NCBI GenBank assembly: GCA_003561835.1 | Contig: PWVN01000177.1 | Coordinates: 1-12,012, forward strand | Length of the DNA stretch: 12,012 bases | Source: Syntrophomonadaceae bacterium | GTDB taxonomy: Bacteria; Bacillota; Dethiobacteria; PWVN01 | Reading direction: 5' to 3' | Shown: positions 6,014 to 12,012 of the stretch, piece after piece | Layout of the letters: each line of letters begins with the position of its first letter | Position numbering within the stretch: the first letter of the stretch is position 1 | Program-made: the position numbers and the translations under genes | The notes under the pieces: generated by a model | Databases searched by the model: none | What the model was told of the DNA's origin: nothing | What the model saw: the letters and a program-made list of their open reading frames with translations, nothing else

Positions 6014-6912
6014 CTGTTCTCACCACATTCCCGAATACTGGTGCCATTACCGCTAATATTATAAATTAATTCCGTGAGGATTGCAAACTGTTCCAGGCTT
6101 AAGTCCTCCCCCCGTACCAGGAGGGGGAAGCCGGCGGCAGCGATGACCTCCCGGGCCTTCGCCTTGCCCCCCGGAAGGGTTTCTCCCAGGGAGTTGGCCA
6201 GGGTTTTGCGCCTCTGCTGAAAGGAAGTCCGGATCAACTGAAAGAGCAGGCCCCTTTGGGGCACGGAAACGGCGGGACTTTCCCGGGGCACCAGGGAGAC
6301 CAGGGCCGAGTCCACCTCGGGGCGGGGAAAAAAGACGGTGGGGGGAACGGAGAACTCCAGAGAAGCCCGGCAGTGGTATTCCGTCAGGAGGGACAGGACC
6401 CCGTAATCCTTGCTGCCAGGTCGGGCCACCATGCGCCGGGCCGCCTCCCGCTGCACCAGCAGGGTAAGGGAGCAAAGGGGCAGGCTGGATTCAAGAACTT
6501 TGAACATGAAGGGCGTGGTCAGGTAGTAGGGGAGGTTGGCGGCGATTTTCAGGGGCCTGTCGGGGAAGACCTGCCGGCAGAGGGCAGTTATATCCGTCTT
6601 CAAGATGTCTCCCTGCACCAGGGTGACATTGTCCCGGTCCGCCAGGGTTTCCCGGAGGACGGGGATGAGGCGGCCATCGATCTCCACCGCCAGGAGGGAG
6701 CGGCAGCGGCGGGCCAGGGGCAGGGTCAGGGTCCCAACACCGGGGCCCACTTCCAGGATCCCGTCTTCCAACCCGGGGTCCACCACCGTTACGATTTTTG
6801 TCAGGATATTCTCATCCACCAGAAAGTTCTGGCCCAGTTTTTTGTGCAGCCGAATCTTGTGCCGGTTTAAAAGCTCCCGCAAGACGCGGGGAGATGTGAG
6901 ATGTTCTGCCAT
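6010..6912 (-). CDS. rsmA: 16S rRNA dimethyladenosine transferase RsmA (KsgA)
   Basis: This 300-residue enzyme uses S-adenosylmethionine to dimethylate two adjacent adenines (1518 and 1519 in E. coli numbering) of the 3'-terminal hairpin of 16S rRNA, a late check in 30S assembly. Diagnostic motifs in order: LGQNFLVD at 26-33; SAM motif I LEVGPGVGTLT at 53-63; VEID with acidic Glu77; QGDIL at 100-104; catalytic NLPYY at 126-130; VQREAARRM at 153-161; FFPRPEVDSAL at 194-204; and FQQRRKTLANSL at 231-242. Length is normal for the family. The ATG at 6910-6912 has GAGG about ten bases upstream. It lies 22 bases after the 3D-domain YabE gene and overlaps the YkuK-like gene by 4 bases, so the three are probably one transcript. 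The rnmV gene that precedes ksgA in Bacillus is absent here. Confidence 0.97.
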   Translation of the reverse strand: MAEHLTSPRVLRELLNRHKIRLHKKLGQNFLVDENILTKIVTVVDPGLEDGILEVGPGVGTLTLPLARRCRSLLAVEIDGRLIPVLRETLADRDNVTLVQGDILKTDITALCRQVFPDRPLKIAANLPYYLTTPFMFKVLESSLPLCSLTLLVQREAARRMVARPGSKDYGVLSLLTEYHCRASLEFSVPPTVFFPRPEVDSALVSLVPRESPAVSVPQRGLLFQLIRTSFQQRRKTLANSLGETLPGGKAKAREVIAAAGFPLLVRGEDLSLEQFAILTELIYNISGNGTSIRECGENR

Positions 6913-6934
6913 AACGGCGCACCCTCATCTTTCT

Positions 6935-8011
6935 TCACGGGAGGAGATAGATTTTCAGCTGGCGCCGGCCGAAGCGCAGGGCCTCCTGATGGGTGGAGAA
7001 GAGGATGTCAATCCGGTTCCTCTTGATGGAGCCGCCGGTGTCCAGGGCCTGGGCATACCCGTAACCCTGGATGTAGACGGTGGTCCTGTACGGGATTACC
7101 CGGGGGTCCACGGCAATGATGTGGGGGTTTTCCTTCGTCCCCGTCCCGGCGATGGCCAGAACCCCCAGGGAGGTGAGGCCGTTGTTGTTCCGGCCGGTAC
7201 AGCGGGAGTGGCCCTCCTCGTTGATGGGGCAGCCGGATTCGGCCGTCCCGGGGCAGTAGGCGGTGGCCGTCACATACATGGCCCGTTCAAAGCGGATGGT
7301 CTGCCCCCCCCGGGCAGCCAGCAGGGTATTGGTCCCCTCCTCCACGATGCGGTCCTGCCGGGTCCTGAGGACCTGGCTTTCCAGGAGTTCCCTGTCGATC
7401 ATGATGCCATCGGCATAGGTGATTTCGATGGCATCTTCCCTCAACCCGTCATGGCCCCGGGTGATGACCCGGGAAAGACCCCTGTCCATGGAAGGGTTGG
7501 GCTGGCGCACTTCCCTGAAGGACATGACCACCTGTTCCGTCACCTGCTGTTTGAAAACCCGGGTAACCTGGATGGGCATGTGGGGAGCCGTAAGGGTGTG
7601 CAGGTCCGGGGTTACCCGGTCCGCTTCCTCCAGCACGATGCCCTTTTCCACCAGGATATCTTCAACCCGGCCTTCCCTTACCCAGACATCCAGTTCCTGC
7701 CCGTCCACCCGGATATGGACCGGGTATGCCCTGGTGATGTCAATCCGGCCCACCCGGGGAAGCTCCTCCGCTAGATGAGGCACCACCAGGTCCTGGTGGT
7801 GCAGGGTTATACCCGCCGTCTTCAGGACGTCCTCTACCCTTTGGGAATAGGTATGGACCTTGATCTCCACCCCATGATCATCGATCACCACATCCCGGGC
7901 CAGGATAAAAGATGTGCCCGTCAGAAGGATGCCCGTTACGATAAAGAAGCATAAAATCGGGGCCAGAAGCTCCCGTTTCTTTCTTTTTGTCGCTGGAAAC
8001 TGCACTGCCAT
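6935..8011 (-). CDS. yabE: YabE-type membrane-anchored cell-wall protein: DUF348 x2, G5, 3D domain
   Basis: Predicted 358 residues. A basic N-terminus (KRKKR) and a hydrophobic anchor at about 14-37 place the rest outside the membrane. Two DUF348 units lie at about 40-80 and 97-140, a G5 domain at about 150-227 (wall/glycan adhesion) and a 3D domain from 246 to the end. The three conserved Asp regions of the 3D domain are VDPRVIP (Asp302), LDTGG (Asp324) and RIDILF (Asp335); this fold is related to the MltA lytic transglycosylases. YabE/Sps proteins are proposed Firmicutes counterparts of the actinobacterial resuscitation factor RpfB, which occupies the same place between tatD and ksgA. The longest frame begins at 8107, but that start lies upstream of the promoter; ATG at 8009-8011 has a G7 run six bases upstream and lies about 20 bases after the predicted transcription start. 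An ATG at 8024-8026 would be almost at the transcript end, so I reject it. A cysteine-bearing insert (Cys253, 261, 271) is unusual. Confidence 0.92.
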   Translation of the reverse strand: MAVQFPATKRKKRELLAPILCFFIVTGILLTGTSFILARDVVIDDHGVEIKVHTYSQRVEDVLKTAGITLHHQDLVVPHLAEELPRVGRIDITRAYPVHIRVDGQELDVWVREGRVEDILVEKGIVLEEADRVTPDLHTLTAPHMPIQVTRVFKQQVTEQVVMSFREVRQPNPSMDRGLSRVITRGHDGLREDAIEITYADGIMIDRELLESQVLRTRQDRIVEEGTNTLLAARGGQTIRFERAMYVTATAYCPGTAESGCPINEEGHSRCTGRNNNGLTSLGVLAIAGTGTKENPHIIAVDPRVIPYRTTVYIQGYGYAQALDTGGSIKRNRIDILFSTHQEALRFGRRQLKIYLLP

Positions 8012-8017
8012 TATATT

Positions 8018-8024
8018 CCCCCCC
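8018..8024 (-). promoter_or_regulatory. G-run ribosome binding site of the 3D-domain yabE gene
   Basis: Seven consecutive G residues on the minus strand lie six bases before ATG 8009-8011. It is not a canonical GGAGG, but is the only purine-rich site near a start codon downstream of the promoter. Confidence 0.55.
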
Positions 8025-8036
8025 ATAAGTGCTTCT

Positions 8037-8065
8037 ATTTTACTCCAAAAGATTGGGGGCGTCAA
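8037..8065 (-). promoter_or_regulatory. Sigma-A promoter of the yabE-rsmA-ykuK unit
   Basis: On the minus strand TTGACG (8060-8065), an exact 17-base spacer and TAAAAT (8037-8042) match the vegetative consensus at 5 of 6 and 5 of 6 positions. The predicted start is near 8030, giving a leader of about 19 nt. It begins one base after a long hairpin that follows the upstream gene. Confidence 0.8.
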
Positions 8066-8066
8066 A

Positions 8067-8106
8067 TGACCCGGGGAAGAGGGATTGGCCCCTCTGCCCC
8101 GGGTCA
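8067..8106 (-). other. Long stable hairpin after the RlpA-type gene (possible terminator without a U-run)
   Basis: A perfect 10-bp stem, TGACCCGGGG at 8067-8076 with CCCCGGGTCA at 8097-8106, is extended by a 6-bp inner stem (AGAGGG at 8078-8083 with CCCTCT at 8090-8095) and a 6-nt loop. It starts five bases past the TAA stop at 8112-8114. The bases that follow on the minus strand are only TTTGAC, so a classical U-run is missing and termination may be partial. The -35 of the next gene's promoter begins immediately after it. Confidence 0.6.
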
Positions 8107-8111
8107 TAGTC

Positions 8112-9128
8112 TTACGGCAGGGCCAGGATTTCCACCCGGACGGTGGCGGTTCCCGAATACCGCATTCCGATGACTTCCGCCGCAGCCCGGGACAGGTCGA
8201 TAATGCGTCCGCCGATAAAGGGCCCCCTGTCGTTGATGCGGACCTCCACCTGCCTGCCCGATCCCAGGTGGGTTACCCAAACCCGGGTCCCGAAGGGCAG
8301 GAAGGGGTGGGCTGCTGTCATGGCATTGCTGTCAAATATCTCACCGCTGGCCGTCCGGCGGCCGTGGAAGCCGTCCCCGTCCCCCCCGTACCAGGAGGCA
8401 GTGCCCTGCCATAAGTCGCCCACCCGCAGGGCATCCCGGGAGACCCGGGTGCCCCGGGGGGCCGTACCCTGGAGGATGACCCGGGGCAGAGGTTCCCGCA
8501 GCAGGTTCAGGGCCACCAGCTCCCGGGCCTCTTCCCGTCCCTTCACCAGGGTAACCTGGTAGACCCGGGCCGCCACCCCCTCCTCCCCTTCCTCCGCAAT
8601 CCGGGTGGTCCCCCAGGGCAGGGAGCTGTCCGCCTGCAGGAGGACTTCCGGCGCGATCTCTTCATAAAAAATTTCCTCCACGACGTCCACCTTCAAAATA
8701 TCCACAACCTGGCCCGGTACCAGCCGGGTAGCCCAGGAATCGAGGGCCTGGTCGTAAAGGCCCAGGCCCAAATCCAGCCGTTGGGCCAGCTGGGCCAGGG
8801 TTTCCCCCGCCGTATAGGCGGTATGGGTTTCCCCGCCCACCCTCAGGTACACGGGATAGGCCCTCTGGATGCTGATGGTATCCCCCGTACCCAGCAACCT
8901 TCCGGGAGGAGGCTCCACCCGGTCTTCTTCCCGCAGCTTAAGGCCGGCCCCGGCGATGATGTCTCCCACGCGGGCGGCGTAGGTCTCCACCCTTCGGGGT
9001 TCCCCATCCACATACAGGGTAACCGCCCGGGGGCCGGTGATCCCCGTCAGGATGACCAGGCCGTATACGGCCAGGTACAGGAGGGCCAGCCGCTGTCCTT
9101 CCGGTACTCTCCTTGCCCATGCCAACAT
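8112..9128 (-). CDS. Membrane-anchored DUF348-G5 protein with C-terminal RlpA-type lytic transglycosylase domain
   Basis: A 338-residue paralogue of the neighbouring YabE protein with a different catalytic end. A basic start and hydrophobic anchor at about 13-31 are followed by two DUF348 units (about 35-75 and 92-130) and a G5 domain (about 145-222). Residues 240-336 form an RlpA-like double-psi beta-barrel: GTASWYG at 242-248, FHGRRTASGEIFD at 254-266, TAAHPFLPFGT at 271-281, VRINDRGPF at 296-304 and IIDLSRAAA at 309-317. His274 and Asp300 are 26 residues apart, the same spacing I recall for the catalytic His and Asp of Pseudomonas aeruginosa RlpA, so cleavage of peptidoglycan glycan strands is plausible. 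It presumably acts in the wall during growth or germination/resuscitation. The start ATG at 9126-9128 has only a weak AGGGG site about ten bases upstream. It lies between the tatD terminator and a hairpin, suggesting a separate transcript. Confidence 0.92.
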   Translation of the reverse strand: MLAWARRVPEGQRLALLYLAVYGLVILTGITGPRAVTLYVDGEPRRVETYAARVGDIIAGAGLKLREEDRVEPPPGRLLGTGDTISIQRAYPVYLRVGGETHTAYTAGETLAQLAQRLDLGLGLYDQALDSWATRLVPGQVVDILKVDVVEEIFYEEIAPEVLLQADSSLPWGTTRIAEEGEEGVAARVYQVTLVKGREEARELVALNLLREPLPRVILQGTAPRGTRVSRDALRVGDLWQGTASWYGGDGDGFHGRRTASGEIFDSNAMTAAHPFLPFGTRVWVTHLGSGRQVEVRINDRGPFIGGRIIDLSRAAAEVIGMRYSGTATVRVEILALP

Positions 9129-9166
9129 GATTCTCTACCCCTTGACCCGGGGCCAATTTCGGGCAT

Positions 9167-9216
9167 AAAAAGCCCCTCCTCCGGGTTAAGGTAATAGTTT
9201 GCCCGGAAAAGGGGCT
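9167..9216 (-). terminator. Rho-independent terminator after tatD
   Basis: Arms at 9171-9185 and 9202-9216 form a 15-bp stem with a 16-nt loop, followed on the minus strand by TTTTT (9167-9171). Two pairs are G-U wobbles in minus-strand RNA but would be C-A mismatches in plus-strand RNA, which fits a terminator for tatD rather than for the other strand. It begins 18 bases after the tatD stop. Confidence 0.9.
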
Positions 9217-9219
9217 CAA
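9191..9219 (-). promoter_or_regulatory. Possible weak promoter of the RlpA-type gene inside the tatD terminator
   Basis: On the minus strand TTGAGC (9214-9219), 17 bases and TATTAC (9191-9196) match the sigma-A hexamers at 4 of 6 positions each. A start near 9184 would skip the 5' arm of the terminator, so the new transcript could not fold it. This is the only promoter-like spacing found between tatD and the next gene; the match is modest. Confidence 0.3.
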
Positions 9220-9233
9220 TATGCGCTGTTTTT

Positions 9234-10010
9234 CTAAAGGGGCAGGTCCAGGCCGAAAAGCCTCACCGCATTCTCTGCCGTGGTACGGGCCACTTCCTCC
9301 GGGGTTTCACCCCTCAGCTCCGCCACCTGGCGGCATACCAGGGCCACGTGGGCCGGTTCATTCCGCTTTCCCCGAAAGGGGTGGGGGGTCAGGTAGGGGC
9401 AGTCCGTCTCCAGGAGCAGACGATCCCGGGGACAGGCGGCGGCCACCTCTTTGAGGTCCGAGGCCTTGCTGTAGGTGACGGGCCCGGCGATGGAGATGTA
9501 CAGGCCCAGCTTCATGCATTCCCGGGCCAGGGGCAGGTCCCCGGAAAAGCAGTGCATAACCCCGCCCCGCTCCCCCACCCCTTCCTCCGTGAGGATGTCC
9601 AGGATGCGGCGGTGGTCATCCCGGTCGTGGATGACCACCGGGAGCCCCACCTCCCGGGCCAGCCGCAGCTGTTCCCGGAAGACCCCCTCCTGGACGGGGG
9701 GGGGCGACAGGTTGCGGTAAAAATCCAGCCCCATCTCCCCCAGGGCCACCACCCTGGGGTGGGCCGCCAGCCGGCGCAAATCCTCCAGGTAGCCCCGGGC
9801 CGTCCCGGCCGCGTCGTGGGGGTGGATGCCCGCCGTGGCATACAGGTTGGGGTAGGCCCCCGCCAGGGCCACGGCCTTGCGGGCGTTGGAAAGGTTGAAG
9901 CCCACGTTGATGACGGCGGCAACACCGGCCTCTGCCGCCCGCTTGAGGCAATCCTCCAGGTCCTTGTTGTAGGCCTTGTCCGTAAGATGGGCGTGGGTAT
10001 CGATGAGCAT
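9234..10010 (-). CDS. tatD: TatD family metal-dependent hydrolase (YabD-type deoxyribonuclease)
   Basis: A 258-residue TIM-barrel hydrolase of the TatD/YcfH type. All metal ligands expected for the family are present: His6 and His8 in DTHAH, Glu92 in GEMGLDFY, His128 in VIHDR, His153 in VMHCFSG and Asp203 in ETDCPYLTP; the conserved RNEP follows at 216-219. Family members act as Mg-dependent 3'-5' DNA exonucleases in the cytoplasm, with proposed roles in DNA repair or turnover; the physiological role at this locus is not known. The ATG at 10008-10010 is three bases after the metG stop, and its ribosome binding site would lie in the end of metG, so the pair is co-transcribed and probably translationally linked. 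A terminator follows. The metG-tatD pairing is conserved across Firmicutes and Actinobacteria. Confidence 0.95.
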   Translation of the reverse strand: MLIDTHAHLTDKAYNKDLEDCLKRAAEAGVAAVINVGFNLSNARKAVALAGAYPNLYATAGIHPHDAAGTARGYLEDLRRLAAHPRVVALGEMGLDFYRNLSPPPVQEGVFREQLRLAREVGLPVVIHDRDDHRRILDILTEEGVGERGGVMHCFSGDLPLARECMKLGLYISIAGPVTYSKASDLKEVAAACPRDRLLLETDCPYLTPHPFRGKRNEPAHVALVCRQVAELRGETPEEVARTTAENAVRLFGLDLPL

Positions 10011-10013
10011 GGC

Positions 10014-11990
10014 CTACTTCACCCGGCTGCCGGAGGGAATATCGGCGGACACGGTGGTGAGGGCCATGTTCCCCGCCTCGTCGGAGGCGGCCAGGATCAT
10101 GCCCTGGGAGAGGACCCCTTTAAGCTTTACCGGCTTCAGGTTGGCCACGTACAGAATTTTCCTGCCCTTGAGCTCCTCCGGCTGAAAATGCCGGGCAATC
10201 CCCGCCACCACCTGGCGCTCTTCGTCCCCCACCTGCAGGATAAGCTTCAAGAGTTTGTCGGCTTTGGCCACCTTCTCCGCCCCGAGAATTTCCGCCACCC
10301 GCAGGTCCAGGCGGGCAAAGTCCTCGATGGAAACCAGGCCTTCCCCTGCCGCCGGGCCGCTGCAGGGGACCGGCGCCTTATCCCTTTTCGCTGCCGGGGC
10401 TTCCTTTTTCTCCGGCGAGGCCTTCCCTTCTCCGGCGGGGCCTTCCTCCGGCAGTTCCCTCCGGGGGAAGAGGACCTCCCCTGTCTTCACGACGCTGCCG
10501 GGGATAGAGGCCCCGAAGGCTTTGAGGCTCTCCCAGCCCCGCAGGGCCGGGTCCGTTGGGATGCCGAACTGGGCAAAGATCTTCTCCGGGGTCCGGGGCA
10601 TGAAGGGGCCCAGCAGAATCGCTGCGAAGCGGATGCTCTCCGACAGGTTGTACAGGACGGTGGCCAGCCGCGCCCTGTCGGCCTCGTCCCGGGCCAGGAT
10701 CCAGGGGGTGGTCTCATCGATATACTTGTTGGTCCGGGAGATGAACTTCCACAGCTCCCCCAGGGCATTGCTGAAGAGAAGTTTGTCCATGAGGGCCTCC
10801 ATGGCCCCCGGCACCTCCAGGGCCAGGGCCTTGAGGTCGGCGTCGGGACCCTCCTCGGGACCGGGAGCCGGCAGGACACCCTGGAAAAATTTTTCCACCA
10901 TCACTGCCGTGCGGCTCACCAGGTTGCCCAGGTCATTGGCCAGGTCAAAATTGATCCGGTGGATCAAGGCTTCCGGGGTAAAAACCCCGTCGGATCCGAA
11001 GGGGATTTCCCGGAGGAGAAAGTAGCGGATGGCATCGGAACCGTATTCCGCCGCCAGGACTTTGGGGTCGATGACATTGCCCTTGGATTTGGACATTTTC
11101 CCTTCCTCCAGGAGAAGCCACCCGTGGCCGAAGACCTGCCGGGGCAGGGGGACGCCCAGGGCCATGAGGAAGATGGGCCAGTAGATGGTGTGAAAGCGGA
11201 CGATGTCCTTGCCGATGAGCTGCACATCGGCCGGCCAGTAGCGGTCATACTTCTCCGGGTTCTGTGTCAGGTACCCCAGGGCGGTGATGTAGTTGCTCAG
11301 GGCATCCAGCCACACGTAGATGACATGTTTCTCGTCGAAGGGTACCGGGATCCCCCAGTTGAAGGTGGTCCTGGATACGCAGAGGTCCTCCAGCCCCGGC
11401 TTGAGAAAGTTATTGATCATTTCATGCTTGCGGGAGGTGGGCTGGATAAAATCCGGGTTCTGCTCGATATGTTCAAGGAGACGTTCCGTATATTTGGACA
11501 TGCGGAAGAAGTAGCTCTCCTCCGAGACCAGTTCCACCGGCCGGCCGCAGTCGGGGCACTTCTGGCCCTCCGCCTGGCGCTCCGTCCAGAAAGCCTCACA
11601 GGGGGTGCAGTACCAACCTTCGTACTTCCCCTTGTAGATATCCCCCTGGTCGTAAAATTTTTGAAAGATGGCCTGAACGATGGTCTTGTGCCTGTCCTCG
11701 GAGGTGCGGATGAAGTCGTCGTGGGAGATGTCCAGGACCTCCCACAGGTCCTTGATCCATTCGACGATTCCATCTACAAATTCCCGGGGCGGCAGCCCCG
11801 CCTCCTGGGCCCGCCGCTCGATTTTCTGGCCGTGCTCGTCGGTACCCGTGAGGAACCAGACGTCGTAGCCCGTCAAGCGCTTGAAGCGGGCCATGGCATC
11901 GGCGGCCACCGTGGTGTAGGAATTGCCGATATGCAGTTTGTTGCTGGGGTAGTAGATGGGGGTGGTGATGTAAAAGGTTCTCTTGGACAT
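10014..11990 (-). CDS. metG: Methionyl-tRNA synthetase with C-terminal tRNA-binding domain
   Basis: This 658-residue class I synthetase charges tRNA-Met with methionine in the cytoplasm. The ATP-binding HIGH motif is HIGN at 20-23 and the second signature is KMSKS at 298-302. A CxxC...CxxC zinc knuckle is at Cys128, Cys131, Cys145 and Cys148, the single-knuckle form common in Firmicutes. The anticodon-binding helical domain spans about 340-500. A low-complexity Glu/Ala/Lys/Pro linker (about 512-552) leads to an EMAP/Trbp111-type tRNA-binding OB-fold at 555-658 (DLRVAEIL, VVAGIARHF, LKGVLSQGMIL), normal for this long form. The ATG at 11988-11990 has AAAGGAGG nine bases upstream. The window ends just beyond that site, so a T-box or promoter, if present, is not visible. 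It is followed three bases later by tatD. Confidence 0.98.
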   Translation of the reverse strand: MSKRTFYITTPIYYPSNKLHIGNSYTTVAADAMARFKRLTGYDVWFLTGTDEHGQKIERRAQEAGLPPREFVDGIVEWIKDLWEVLDISHDDFIRTSEDRHKTIVQAIFQKFYDQGDIYKGKYEGWYCTPCEAFWTERQAEGQKCPDCGRPVELVSEESYFFRMSKYTERLLEHIEQNPDFIQPTSRKHEMINNFLKPGLEDLCVSRTTFNWGIPVPFDEKHVIYVWLDALSNYITALGYLTQNPEKYDRYWPADVQLIGKDIVRFHTIYWPIFLMALGVPLPRQVFGHGWLLLEEGKMSKSKGNVIDPKVLAAEYGSDAIRYFLLREIPFGSDGVFTPEALIHRINFDLANDLGNLVSRTAVMVEKFFQGVLPAPGPEEGPDADLKALALEVPGAMEALMDKLLFSNALGELWKFISRTNKYIDETTPWILARDEADRARLATVLYNLSESIRFAAILLGPFMPRTPEKIFAQFGIPTDPALRGWESLKAFGASIPGSVVKTGEVLFPRRELPEEGPAGEGKASPEKKEAPAAKRDKAPVPCSGPAAGEGLVSIEDFARLDLRVAEILGAEKVAKADKLLKLILQVGDEERQVVAGIARHFQPEELKGRKILYVANLKPVKLKGVLSQGMILAASDEAGNMALTTVSADIPSGSRVK

Positions 11991-12012
11991 GGATATAGGC
12001 CTCCTTTACGGG

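Noticed and set aside
5498..6064. A 188-codon plus-strand frame opposite the YkuK-like gene, starting in MKKGPQPS
   Set aside because: Its start lies in the YkuK-like terminator and the rest is antisense to a conserved protein.
6536..7774. A 412-codon plus-strand frame spanning rsmA and the 3D-domain yabE gene
   Set aside because: It is antisense to two well-supported genes and merges their shadows; composition is biased and no motif is seen.
8012..8107. N-terminal extension of the 3D-domain YabE protein by 32 codons
   Set aside because: It runs through the promoter and the upstream hairpin and adds a Pro/Gly-rich stretch before the membrane anchor; the ATG at 8009-8011 fits the predicted transcript start.
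9129..9233. Possible cyclic-di-AMP (ydaO-type) riboswitch ahead of the RlpA-type wall gene, a gene class often controlled this way
   Set aside because: The region between tatD and the gene is about 105 bases and is mostly filled by the tatD terminator; I see no conserved riboswitch core.
11991..12012. T-box or promoter for metG
   Set aside because: Only the ribosome binding site is inside the window; nothing further upstream can be seen.

Overview
The window looks like chromosomal DNA from an endospore-forming member of the Firmicutes, most likely a moderately GC-rich clostridial lineage of the Moorella/Desulfotomaculum/Peptococcaceae type. This is inferred from gene content: Veg, two YabE-type proteins, a SipL-like SPOCS/LysM spore morphogenesis protein, and the metG-tatD-yabE-rsmA-veg order shared with Bacillus. 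I cannot name the species. Coding density is high, no gap exceeds about 190 bp, and I see no mobile element, CRISPR array or RNA gene.

Reading the mostly minus-strand cluster from right to left in its direction of transcription, the order begins with metG (methionyl-tRNA synthetase with fused tRNA-binding domain). A 3-nt gap leads to tatD (metal-dependent hydrolase), which is closed by a strong terminator. Next come two neighbouring membrane-anchored wall proteins built on the same DUF348-G5 scaffold. The first ends in an RlpA-type lytic transglycosylase domain. The second ends in a YabE-type 3D domain and has its own sigma-A promoter. rsmA/ksgA follows the second, and its stop overlaps the GTG start of a YkuK-like (DUF458) gene that ends in a terminator. 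veg stands alone behind two tandem near-consensus sigma-A promoters and ends in a terminator. A cytoplasmic chymotrypsin-fold serine protease follows.

The left third breaks the strand pattern. A plus-strand gene for a TPR protein with a decayed glycosyltransferase-like N-terminus converges on the protease gene, and their last 18 bases overlap. It diverges from a sipL-like gene (three SPOCS domains, two LysM domains) across a 160-bp intergenic region. The sipL-like gene starts at a GTG with an excellent ribosome binding site, 29 codons inside the longest reading frame. A terminator follows it, and the first 37 codons of another minus-strand gene with a signal peptide reach the window edge.

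The window is largely a conserved housekeeping, cell-wall and sporulation neighbourhood. I do not see a clear defence or biosynthetic system. The least ordinary parts are the paired DUF348-G5 proteins with different C-terminal wall-cleaving domains, the TPR protein with a degenerate glycosyltransferase fold, and the S1-like protease with no export signal.
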